A stretch of 64,000 nucleotides of DNA. Source: Fischerella sp. JS2 (GTDB taxonomy: Bacteria > Cyanobacteriota > Cyanobacteriia > Cyanobacteriales > Nostocaceae). How positions within the stretch are numbered: the first letter of the stretch is position 1; each line of letters starts with the position of its first letter. Positions 46,589-54,533 of this stretch are shown here, one piece after another. Made by a program: the position numbers and the translations under genes. Location of the stretch: positions 2,542,001-2,606,000 of the forward strand of contig NZ_CP135918.1 in the NCBI RefSeq assembly GCF_032393985.1. Direction: 5' to 3'. The notes beneath the pieces were generated by a model, which was given only the letters and a program-made list of their open reading frames with translations, was not told the DNA's origin and did no database searches.

Positions 46589-47449
46589 TTATGACAACCG
46601 AGAATCTTGATTTTTAGATTCATTGTGTCCAATTAAAAACCAACAAAATAAACCAAAAATTAGCACAGAAATTATTGAAAATAAAAGAGAGCCATTTCCA
46701 CTATGCCAGTAATCAAAAGCGTTCATATTATCTTTTGCTACAATGACAGTCATCAGTGCCACTCGTCCAGCATTCATCATAAATCCCACTGCGGCAGCGA
46801 CAATTGGAGCCAATATTTTATACTGCCAACCTTGAGGAAACATTAGCAGAAAAAGTATTGCTAAACCCAACATTTGGGAAATTAATTCTATACCAGAACA
46901 ACCACGAAGTACTTCTACACTGCCATTTGGTAAATAAATATTGATTCCGGAAAGATTGACATCGAAACCGATATACCAAAGTATAAAAGCTGATGATTTA
47001 GCAGTCAGTAATGTAATCTGATAAATAGCCGATTCTGGTAATAGCTTGGGTATACTGAGAAAAAGCAGCGTGATTAACTCCCCAATGTATTGCTTTAGTC
47101 CTTGAAAACCAGAAGCTATCAAAGCAAGACCTAAGCAAAAAATAAAGGGTGAGGCATACAAAAAACCTCCAAAGCTGTTCATAGATGCACTTCTCGTCAG
47201 TGCTATCCAGATGAAAGCTAAACCCAAAAAACTAGAGAAAATGCCACTTTCGAGACTTAGATGATCTCGTTTTTCCCAAACGATAAAAGATACAGCTGCC
47301 CAAGACAAAAAACTAGTACCTAATAGGTTAGTATTTTCTGCTTTCCAAACCAGGGTGAGATGAATTGCAATTAAACCTGAACCTATTGTTAATAGCCAGA
47401 ACTGTGGATGAGTCAGTCGTATGACTGTAGCCAGTTTATTAGTTTTCAT
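46589..47449 (-). CDS. crtA: Cyanoexosortase A
   Basis: Membrane transpeptidase-like enzyme that recognises PEP-CTERM tails. 286 residues with about eight spans. The catalytic triad of exosortases is visible: Cys184 in VLRGCSGIELI, Arg229 in MMNAGRVALM and His249 in FDYWHSGNGS. Its presumed substrate, a PEP-CTERM protein, is encoded just upstream (110 bases), and the accessory protein just downstream, so the locus is self-contained. Confidence 0.9.
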   Translation of the reverse strand: MKTNKLATVIRLTHPQFWLLTIGSGLIAIHLTLVWKAENTNLLGTSFLSWAAVSFIVWEKRDHLSLESGIFSSFLGLAFIWIALTRSASMNSFGGFLYASPFIFCLGLALIASGFQGLKQYIGELITLLFLSIPKLLPESAIYQITLLTAKSSAFILWYIGFDVNLSGINIYLPNGSVEVLRGCSGIELISQMLGLAILFLLMFPQGWQYKILAPIVAAAVGFMMNAGRVALMTVIVAKDNMNAFDYWHSGNGSLLFSIISVLIFGLFCWFLIGHNESKNQDSRLS

Positions 47450-47558
47450 TATCTAATTTAGTGGCAGCTTTCCGAGCAATTTTGTCAAATTTGGATTTTC
47501 GTTAGCAAATATCAGGCAATATTTTAAATTGAACTAAACAACTTCAAAAATTGACTTA

Positions 47559-48278
47559 TTATTTTACATCTTTTTGTTGCTTGTATTTTCGATATAAGGT
47601 CAACATCATTGCGCCTGCTGTTAACGAACCAAATATGGTTGCGGGTTCAGGAACAGGTTTAGCTTTTTTCTTGAAAGTAAAATTATCCATTGCAAAATGG
47701 GTACCTTTGCCGTTGTAGCCAGCGTTCTTACCACCAGAAGATGTAAACTTTAAATAATCTATTCCGAAAAAATCAAATGTAAATAGTGTAGGAGCTTGGG
47801 TATTTAAAACAATAGTCTGTGAATATTTCTTTTGCCCTGATTCCCCTCCTATAAAACCTTCTACTAACACAGTCAAATTATCATTCCAAGCTGCTGTTAA
47901 ATAAGTACTATCAAAATCGAAAATATTATCAACAGTACTTATCGCAACAGTTTTTTCAAAGCTATTGTAGGCTACGTTTTCTGGTGATACTGTCCCATTA
48001 ACATAGCCAGAAGGAGTAAAAGAGGTTGTATTGAGGTAATAAAAGTTTTTCCAATTCAATCCAGCATAGCCGTTAGCAATTGGATTTTCAGATCCAGGTA
48101 AATCGTCAAAGGTAATAGTAACAGCTTGAGCCTGTTTTGTATAAACGATCGCAGCTGCAATACCAACAGATACAGCTATTGTTGTGGTCTTCAGCAACTT
48201 CTTTGTTGCCTGAAATTTGCTCAGTGCTATACCTGAATTAGCTTTGCCTCGCTTTTTTGCGAATTGAAACCCTATCAT
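47559..48278 (-). CDS. PEP-CTERM sorting-domain protein, likely exosortase substrate
   Basis: The start is ATG 48278 (MIGFQFAKKRG) with GGGAG upstream; a GTG at 48293 is less likely. A basic N-region and hydrophobic core (TTTIAVSVGIAAAIVY) form a signal peptide cut near QAQA. A beta-rich domain follows (ITFDDLPGSENPIANGYAGL). The C-terminus has VPEPATIFG, a hydrophobic span and the basic end YRKYKQQKDVK. This tripartite tail is the PEP-CTERM signal. About 239 residues. Being first in the operon with cyanoexosortase A suggests a dedicated substrate. The leader RNA can pair with its ribosome-binding site. Confidence 0.88.
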   Translation of the reverse strand: MIGFQFAKKRGKANSGIALSKFQATKKLLKTTTIAVSVGIAAAIVYTKQAQAVTITFDDLPGSENPIANGYAGLNWKNFYYLNTTSFTPSGYVNGTVSPENVAYNSFEKTVAISTVDNIFDFDSTYLTAAWNDNLTVLVEGFIGGESGQKKYSQTIVLNTQAPTLFTFDFFGIDYLKFTSSGGKNAGYNGKGTHFAMDNFTFKKKAKPVPEPATIFGSLTAGAMMLTLYRKYKQQKDVK

Positions 48279-48282
48279 TAAA

Positions 48283-48420
48283 CTCACTCCCACAACATGA
48301 CAAAAACTGATGGTAGACTTTCCCTGGAGTGAGATTCGTAATTACCCTTTAACTGCTGTAACTTAAAAATTACAGCGACAGTGGTTAACTCCCCTGTCGC
48401 GTCCTATACAAAAGGACTCA
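48283..48420 (-). promoter_or_regulatory. Structured mRNA leader that can mask the PEP-CTERM ribosome-binding site
   Basis: In transcript order: stem GTCCT/AGGAC (48417-48401), stem GCGACAG/CTGTCGC (48400-48375), stem GCTGTAA/TTACAGC (48376-48355) and finally CTCACTCC (48333-48326) pairing with GGAGTGAG (48290-48283). The last arm contains the GGAG of the ribosome-binding site of ATG 48278. The second and third stems share two bases, so they compete. It looks like a riboswitch or thermosensor layout; I do not recognise a known riboswitch class. Confidence 0.55.
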
Positions 48421-49020
48421 ATATTAATATATATTGTAAACCTTGTAGATTGCCTTAGCTTGCTAACTTTTCCAAGAGTTATTAGTAATAAGCGCTACTA
48501 ATCATATAGTATAAACAAAACCTAACTACAAAGCTTTACAAAAACTTTACAATTCAAACTTGTTAATTTTTGTGGGATATAAGATTTGATAAGGTTCTCA
48601 CAAATATAACTTACTAGACAGCCAGATAAATTTTTGGTAAAGCGAAAATAATTGCAGATAGTGGATATGCGATCGCAAGTAATTGGGAGATGATTCCAAT
48701 TTCAGTAGAAGTGTAGCTGAAGACAAAATTTCTACAGCCTGTTTTTCTTTTGTAAAAATTTTATGAAGTTAAATGTCAGCTGTTGATTTTTATTCTCTAA
48801 ATCAGTAATTGTAAAAACTGTAAATTGTAATAACTGTAATTACAGCGTTGCTTAAAGATAAAATTACGTAGAAAGTAGATTTTTTAAACTTTTATCGTGA
48901 TTTCTACCTGGCTTTAACTGTTATCTATTGATTAACAATTATTGCAGGTTTTTGAAGTGCAATAATTTTGATCTACCAGTAAGTATTCACTCATTAACAT
49001 TCCTCTTCGACTTAAGCAAG
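48421..49020. other. Gap upstream of the exosortase operon
   Basis: AT-rich, no gene. The A/T run at 48421-48440 (minus strand TAATAT, TATATT) may be the promoter of the PEP-CTERM leader. Otherwise nothing seen. Confidence 0.5.
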
Positions 49021-49023
49021 TAA

Positions 49024-49056
49024 AAACGAGGGTGGTAATACACACCCTCGTTTCAT
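49024..49056 (-). terminator. Factor-independent terminator
   Basis: CGAGGGTG and CACCCTCG form an 8-bp stem with loop GTAATACA. On the minus strand a run of T follows. It lies 26 bases after the stop codon at 49082. Confidence 0.75.
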
Positions 49057-49081
49057 GTCTATAATTATTGAAATTCACTAT

Positions 49082-49609
49082 TTACTTATTACGACCACCC
49101 AACCACTTAGCAGCAGCAAGTCCAACAATAGCTCCCACAATCGGATTACTGAGGAACTTGATGATAGCTGGCTGTTCTGCCAATACTTCCCGGAAAATGT
49201 CGGGATGATTGTGATATGTAAAAGAAGCGAGCCTGCTAACATCATCCGCACTCATGCGATTGGGGTTATGAGTAGAAAGACCTAGTTGTTGCTCCAGGTG
49301 ACGCTCATCCAATCCTCTTTGCTTGAGGTGTTTGAAAAAGGCGCGTGCGACATCGTCTCTTTCGTTAGGTCTAATATTAGCGATCGCCTTTTGTAATTCT
49401 GGCTCCATTTGGCTAGGAGGAATACTGCTTGCATTAAAAGAGCGTTCAAACATTTGGCGACGCTGCGACGGCGTTGTACGCTGAGCGAAATCATCAAAGC
49501 TGTGATACTCTTGCGATAAATCACCGCTAGGAGCATCATCAAGAGATTCAACATCACCCCTGGCCAAATCTCTCATAATTTGGCGTTTATACTCTTCACT
49601 GCTACTCAC
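49082..49609 (-). CDS. Conserved cyanobacterial protein with C-terminal membrane anchor
   Basis: 175 residues starting at GTG with AAGGAGA ten bases upstream. The soluble part is charged and helical (PSQRRQMFERSF, ERDDVARAFFKHLKQRGLDE). The end FLSNPIVGAIVGLAAAKWLGG is a short hydrophobic anchor. I do not recognise a characterised family. It is followed by a good terminator and preceded by a lipoprotein gene 78 bases away on the same strand. Confidence 0.75.
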   Translation of the reverse strand: MSSSEEYKRQIMRDLARGDVESLDDAPSGDLSQEYHSFDDFAQRTTPSQRRQMFERSFNASSIPPSQMEPELQKAIANIRPNERDDVARAFFKHLKQRGLDERHLEQQLGLSTHNPNRMSADDVSRLASFTYHNHPDIFREVLAEQPAIIKFLSNPIVGAIVGLAAAKWLGGRNK

Positions 49610-49686
49610 TGTCTCAATCTCCTTTTCTTATCTTTGTTGGTAGTTGATGGTTGATTGTTATTTGTTAGGACACCAAACAACAATCC

Positions 49687-50124
49687 CTAGCTGTACTGAA
49701 CCTGATTGCTTTGGACGTCATATCGAGCTGTTAAAATCAGCTGCTTATCGGGTGCGTATACCAAAACCGTTAAATCTTGATTAGGGAAATTTTTCCGAAA
49801 ACCTTCAATTAGAGATCTTGTCAAGGTTCGTACTTCGTTAGGACGAACTTGTGGAGAAATAACGACGCCTAACTTGTTGTTATCACGAACATAAGCATCT
49901 GTAACTAATCCCCGAGATGTTTGCACAACCCAGTTACCAAAAGTTTGTCCAGCTGCGGTGTTTCCCCGCTCTAATTGTGCGTAAGCTACATCTCGACCCA
50001 CTACTGGTGGATTTGTGGTACGGTCAACTTGGGCAACGTTACCACCACAAGCAGTGGTAATAGTTAAAACTAAAATTAAAACAACAGCCGTGACAAGTTT
50101 ACGACTCTGCTGTAGCAGACCCAT
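49687..50124 (-). CDS. Lipoprotein of unknown function
   Basis: 145 residues. GAGGAGG precedes the ATG. Signal peptide VTAVVLILVLTITT followed by the lipobox TTACGG, so lipid attachment at Cys26 is expected. The mature part has VRPNEVRTLTRSLIEGFRKNFP and DLTVLVYAPDKQLILTARYD, a small alpha/beta fold that resembles YhcN/YlaJ-type lipoproteins. Periplasmic or outer-membrane location. Confidence 0.75.
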   Translation of the reverse strand: MGLLQQSRKLVTAVVLILVLTITTACGGNVAQVDRTTNPPVVGRDVAYAQLERGNTAAGQTFGNWVVQTSRGLVTDAYVRDNNKLGVVISPQVRPNEVRTLTRSLIEGFRKNFPNQDLTVLVYAPDKQLILTARYDVQSNQVQYS

Positions 50125-50521
50125 TTTTGTTTCCTCCTCAATAAATACTGTTAGATAACTAACAATATGTTTTATTTATGTTTATTAACAGCTTGTAATC
50201 CATACATTTAGCTCTGAATAATAAGTCCGCTTCAGCGGACTTACTATCTCAATCGACATCTTTTTAGAATTTGAGCCAGTTTAGCTAATCGCTCATTTAT
50301 AAAAGAGAATGCACCCTGTTTATTTGCTTTTAGCGCTGTGAACTTGGGATGATTCAACTTAGTCTTGCATCTGTGTCTGAGTAAGCCTTGAACTAAACTT
50401 CAAGACTCTTAGTCAAAGTCTATTATAACCGAGTGAAATTTATATTCATTAGACTTTGGCTTACTTGAACTTTTAGCTAAGAAATTTATTTCTTGACAGA
50501 CTCAAAAGCTAATCCAAAATC
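50125..50521. other. Gap with a 22-bp perfect palindrome
   Basis: TAAGTCCGCTTCAGCGGACTTA (split as TAAGTCCGCTT and AAGCGGACTTA around its centre) at 50222-50243. A related, worn palindrome AGTCTACTTCAGTAGGCT is at 53958. No gene seen. Confidence 0.5.
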
Positions 50522-50704
50522 TTAATCAAGATTTTTCTTGATATTATCTTTGACATCTTCTACAGAGTGACGTACTTCACTTTCTGCTTGCTTGGCTTTT
50601 CCTTCTGCTTTGTCTTCTGGATCGCCAGTAACATTTCCCCATGCTTCTTGAGCTTTACCTTCTACATTTTTAGCTGTAGCTTTGGTTCTATCTTCTAAAC
50701 TCAT
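50522..50704 (-). CDS. CsbD family stress-response protein
   Basis: 60 residues, charged and helical: LEDRTKATAKNVEGKAQEAW, GNVTGDPEDKAEGKAKQAES. The GKAQEAWGNVTGDPEDKAEGK pattern defines CsbD-like proteins, which accumulate in stress in many bacteria; biochemical role unclear. AGGAGA just before ATG. Cytoplasmic. Confidence 0.88.
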   Translation of the reverse strand: MSLEDRTKATAKNVEGKAQEAWGNVTGDPEDKAEGKAKQAESEVRHSVEDVKDNIKKNLD

Positions 50705-50930
50705 TTTTTTCTCCTGGTTTTATATAATCATCTGTTTCAAAGCTGTTGCAAAGCTGATAATTAACTTTGATTTGTTTAGCTTTGATGTTTATAAATTAGC
50801 TAATGATTTTTACCTTAGCCTTCTTTCCATAGGTATATTAGCTACTATACTCAAAGAGAGATAAGAAATTATTAGATTAGATACCAACAAATTACTATCA
50901 ACAATCAACCAAGGACTCAAAATATTTCAT

Positions 50931-50966
50931 AAAAAACCCGCCTTTTCTAGAAAGGCGGGTTAGCAA
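50931..50966 (-). terminator. Strong terminator after the 19-residue-repeat gene
   Basis: AACCCGCCTTT and AAAGGCGGGTT form an 11-bp stem. On the minus strand six T follow. It lies 23 bases after the stop codon at 50989. Confidence 0.8.
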
Positions 50967-50988
50967 TTATATAGATAATTAGTTTTCA

Positions 50989-51462
50989 CTAATCAAGATA
51001 ACCCATCAAAAATTCGGAATCATCAATAACATTTGATGCTACAGGACGATTACCCATCACAGAGTAGGTTTCAGAAATTACCAAAGAACTGGAGGCGATT
51101 GGGCGAATCCCTGATAAGTTAATACTATCAACTACATGGATTGTGTTTGCGACAATAGGACGCACACCCATAACGTTCATTGTTTCTACAACTTGTAAGC
51201 TACTAGTGCTAATAGGACGTATACCAGCAATTGAGATTGTCTCTGCTACTTGCAAATCACTAGCAGCAATTGGACGTACTCCAGAAATAGCAAGTGTATC
51301 TGTTACTTCTAATTTACCGGATGAATCTGCCTGAGTTACGAGATTACTATCTTGATTGTTTGAGCTTTGTGCTTTGTTATTCTCGACTTCCACTGTATTT
51401 TCCCCCTTTAATTTGGCACGCTGGCGAGGACTTAGTGCCTTACCATTGCTGCTAACGGCCAT
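50989..51462 (-). CDS. Protein built of five 19-residue repeats, unknown function
   Basis: 157 residues, AGAGG before the ATG. The N-terminal 50 residues are polar and charged. Five tandem repeats follow with consensus L-x-V-x-E-T-x-x-I-x-G-I-R-P-I-x-x-S-x, for example LQVAETISIAGIRPISTSS and LQVVETMNVMGVRPIVANT. The tail is VIDDSEFLMGYLD. The G-[IVN]-R-P core is invariant in all five. No signal peptide, no membrane segment. Repeats alternate strand-like and turn-like residues and could form a small beta-solenoid. I do not recognise a named family. Confidence 0.75.
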   Translation of the reverse strand: MAVSSNGKALSPRQRAKLKGENTVEVENNKAQSSNNQDSNLVTQADSSGKLEVTDTLAISGVRPIAASDLQVAETISIAGIRPISTSSLQVVETMNVMGVRPIVANTIHVVDSINLSGIRPIASSSLVISETYSVMGNRPVASNVIDDSEFLMGYLD

Positions 51463-51839
51463 ATGCTAATACCTCTAAATTGTTAAGTATTTTTTACAAA
51501 AATTCAACAGAAGTGAAATTTTTCCTATAGATTAAAGTTTAACTTTAAAAAATATTGTATATCTATAGGGTTGTTTAAAATCTACACATAAGTAAAGATC
51601 AATAAGTCATTAATGTAATTTATTATTAAGAATAATTGCTATATAAATACAACTGTGGTAAGTAAAGGGTGTGTTCGCTATCAGTGTATATTCGCTATTA
51701 TGAGATAGGTATTGAGTGCAGTATGGCGAAAATACTATCAAATTGAAAAAGGTAACAACGCTTGATTAATAAGCTTTTGTTCCTTCTGCCTTCTGCCTTC
51801 TGCCTTCTACCTTCTTTAGGGTATTTAGAGCAAAACTAC
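51463..51839. other. Gap upstream of uvrB
   Basis: No gene. CCTTCTG tandem repeats (51784-51812) directly precede uvrB and create a spurious 26-residue N-terminal extension from 51762. Confidence 0.55.
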
Positions 51840-53837
51840 ATGACAAAATTTTGTCTTCAAGCACCCTTCAGTCCAACAGGCGATCAGCCACAAGCGATCG
51901 CACAGTTAGTTAGTAGTATCCAAACTGACAATCGTTATCAGACATTACTGGGAGCTACTGGAACCGGGAAGACATTTACAATCGCATCAGTGATAGAAAA
52001 AGTCGGTAAACCGACTCTGGTACTGGCGCACAACAAAACCCTTGCAGCCCAGCTTTGTAATGAGTTACGAGAATTCTTTCCTAACAACGCTGTTGAGTAC
52101 TTTGTCAGTTACTACGATTATTATCAACCAGAAGCTTACATTCCTGTAACCGATACCTATATTGAAAAAACAGCTTCTATCAACGATGAGATAGATATGT
52201 TGCGACACTCAGCCACGCGATCGCTCTTTGAGAGGCGTGATGTCATCGTTGTCGCATCCATCAGTTGTATCTATGGTTTGGGAATTCCCTCAGAATACCT
52301 CAAAGCTGCGATTCCCTTCCAAGTGGGAATGGAAGTAAATCAAAGGCAGATTTTGCGAGATTTGGCATCAGTACAATACAGCCGAAATGATACAGAAATA
52401 GGTCGGGGACGTTTTCGGGTTCGGGGTGATGTCCTGGAAATTGGCCCAGCCTACGAAGATCGGATTATTCGCATCGAGTTCTTTGGTGATGAAATTGACG
52501 CGATTCGTTACGTCGATCCAGTCACGGGTGAAATACTCCAGAGTTTGCAAGCAGTGAACCTCTATCCCGCACGTCACTTTGTCACCCCAGAAGAAAGGTT
52601 AGAGGAAGCTTGTGATGCGATCGCCCAAGAATTAAAAGAGCGCAAAGCACAGTTAGAATCAGCAGGGAAATTACTCGAAGCGCAAAGAATCGATCAGCGT
52701 ACCCGCTATGACTTAGAAATGTTGCGCGAAGTCGGTTACTGCAACGGTGTGGAAAACTATTCTCGCCACCTAGCAGGAAGACAAGCCGGAGAACCACCAG
52801 AATGTTTAATAGATTATTTCCCGAAAGATTGGTTGTTAGTGATTGATGAGTCTCACGTTACCGTACCCCAAATTCGGGGTATGTATAACGGTGATCAAGC
52901 TAGAAAAAAAGTATTGATTGAGCATGGTTTTCGCTTACCAAGTGCGGCTGATAACCGACCTTTAAAAGCAGAAGAATTTTGGTCAAAAGTTAACCAGTGT
53001 ATTTTTGTTTCTGCAACTCCAGGAGAATGGGAATTAGAAGTTTCCGATGGACATATAGCAGAACAAATCATTCGACCAACTGGCGTTCTTGATCCAGAAA
53101 TTATTGTCCGTCCCACTGAAGGACAAATTGATGATTTATTGGGTGAAATTAAAGATCGAGTAGACCGCCACGAACGAGTGTTAATCACCACATTAACTAA
53201 AAGAATGGCGGAAGATTTAACAGATTATCTACAAGAAAATAGTATTCGGGTGAGGTATTTACATTCTGAAATTAACTCGATTGAAAGAATAGAAATTATC
53301 CAAAACTTGCGTGATGCTAACTTTGATGTCTTGGTTGGTGTGAACTTATTACGGGAAGGTTTAGATTTGCCAGAAGTTTCTTTGGTAGCAATTTTAGATG
53401 CAGACAAAGAAGGTTTTTTACGTGCCGAACGTTCCCTAATTCAAACTATCGGAAGAGCAGCGCGTCACGTCCGGGGACAAGCAATTATGTATGCAGATAA
53501 TCTCACCGATAGCATGATTAAAGCCATTGAAGAAACCGAACGCCGTCGGGGTATTCAAATGGCATATAACAAGATGCACGGAATTACACCACAGCCGATT
53601 GTGAAAAAATCGAGTAACGCGATTTTGTCTTTTTTAGAAGTATCAAGAAGGTTAAATGCTCAAGAAATAGAAACAGTTGATCAACATATAGATGAATTAC
53701 CGTTAGAAAACATTCCAGAATTGATTACTCAACTAGAAGCACAGATGAAAGAAGCAGCGAAGAAACTAGAGTTTGAAGAAGCGGCGAAGTTACGGGATAA
53801 GATTAAGCATCTGCGGGATAAATTGGTGGGACGTTAA
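51840..53837 (+). CDS. uvrB: UvrABC system protein B
   Basis: Helicase-like damage-verification subunit of nucleotide excision repair. The start ATG 51840 ([16 protein letters not shown]) fits the family; a start at 51762 would translate CT-rich repeats. 665 residues. Walker [10 protein letters not shown], beta-hairpin [16 protein letters not shown]-like [35 protein letters not shown] and QTIGRAARH are present. The C-terminal UVR motif is [22 protein letters not shown]. Single gene. Confidence 0.97.
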   Translation: MTKFCLQAPFSPTGDQPQAIAQLVSSIQTDNRYQTLLGATGTGKTFTIASVIEKVGKPTLVLAHNKTLAAQLCNELREFFPNNAVEYFVSYYDYYQPEAYIPVTDTYIEKTASINDEIDMLRHSATRSLFERRDVIVVASISCIYGLGIPSEYLKAAIPFQVGMEVNQRQILRDLASVQYSRNDTEIGRGRFRVRGDVLEIGPAYEDRIIRIEFFGDEIDAIRYVDPVTGEILQSLQAVNLYPARHFVTPEERLEEACDAIAQELKERKAQLESAGKLLEAQRIDQRTRYDLEMLREVGYCNGVENYSRHLAGRQAGEPPECLIDYFPKDWLLVIDESHVTVPQIRGMYNGDQARKKVLIEHGFRLPSAADNRPLKAEEFWSKVNQCIFVSATPGEWELEVSDGHIAEQIIRPTGVLDPEIIVRPTEGQIDDLLGEIKDRVDRHERVLITTLTKRMAEDLTDYLQENSIRVRYLHSEINSIERIEIIQNLRDANFDVLVGVNLLREGLDLPEVSLVAILDADKEGFLRAERSLIQTIGRAARHVRGQAIMYADNLTDSMIKAIEETERRRGIQMAYNKMHGITPQPIVKKSSNAILSFLEVSRRLNAQEIETVDQHIDELPLENIPELITQLEAQMKEAAKKLEFEEAAKLRDKIKHLRDKLVGR

Positions 53838-53923
53838 ATGATAAATTTTGAACACTGCATTTTTGTAGAATGTCGTTTATTGACTATTCCCTACATCTGA
53901 TAAATCCCCGCTTTGCTACTAAT

Positions 53924-53950
53924 CGCCTTGGAATTTCATTCCAAGGTTTA
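53924..53950 (+). terminator. Stem-loop after uvrB
   Basis: CCTTGGAAT and ATTCCAAGG with a 3-base loop, then TTTATAG. It lies 90 bases after the uvrB stop, so only a possible terminator. Confidence 0.4.
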
Positions 53951-54010
53951 TAGCTAAAGTCTACTTCAGTAGGCTGATGCCAATTCTGTATAAAGATGTG
54001 CTGACGTCGT

Positions 54011-54114
54011 GTAATAAATAAAAATGAACCACATAGACGCGCAAGCGGCTTCCCGTAGGGTAGGACACAAAGGACACGAAGAATAAGAGTTTGAGAGAGT
54101 TTTTGCGTAAGTCC
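54011..54114. repeat. MITE-like repeat, family 3, left-truncated, with nested REP
   Basis: The right end TGCGTAAGTCC and the text GAATAAGAGTTTGAGAGAG match 37917-38033. The left end is lost. The REP (54034-54062) sits before GGACACAAAGGACAC, not after it as in the other copy. Confidence 0.7.
54034..54062 (+). repeat. REP-type element nested in a MITE
   Basis: TAGACGCGCAAGCGGCTTCC followed by CGTAGGGTA. Differs from 37969-37999 at two positions. Confidence 0.7.
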
Positions 54115-54151
54115 TAAACTTTTAACTTCAAACACGGTCATGACTCAGCAA

Positions 54152-54364
54152 TTATCCTGGCATTAAGCAAAGTAAAATTCTATCAAGCTCCAATATACCT
54201 GCTAATTCAGCTTCTTCTTCGGAGTTAAGCATTCCAGCTTTTTTCTTCTCTGCAACTTCTTCTAGTCGAAATTGTAACTCTGAAGTAAATTTGAATAGGT
54301 GTAAATTTCTGAGTTTGCTAATTTGCATTCCAGACTCTACCCAGGATGAGGGTTGAACCATCAT
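54152..54364 (-). CDS. Small conserved protein of unknown function
   Basis: 70 residues: KLRNLHLFKFTSELQFRLEE, VAEKKKAGMLNSEEEAELAG, ILELDRILLCL. The pattern 'KFT.E.Q.RLE.L..KKK.G.L..EE.AEL..I.ELD' is common in small cyanobacterial proteins encoded near toxin-like genes. No toxin partner is visible here. Possibly an orphan antitoxin-like protein. Confidence 0.55.
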   Translation of the reverse strand: MMVQPSSWVESGMQISKLRNLHLFKFTSELQFRLEEVAEKKKAGMLNSEEEAELAGILELDRILLCLMPG

Positions 54365-54533
54365 TTAAGCAATCATAGCTGTGTTTTAGTAGTTTGGGGA
54401 ATGGTCGTATAGTAGCAGCGATAAATCATCTGTGTTTATCTGTGTTCGCTTGCTGATCAAACCCATTTCCCTAACGCCGAAACCAAGAACAGACCCAACG
54501 CTACAACAGACTCAACCATGCCCAAAACCCGCA

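Noticed and set aside
48283-48420. Known riboswitch in the PEP-CTERM leader (c-di-GMP, fluoride, glutamine types considered)
   Set aside because: The conserved cores of those classes are not present; kept only as an unclassified structured leader.
53884-54141. 85-codon minus-strand frame after uvrB
   Set aside because: It is mostly MITE family 3 plus REP sequence.
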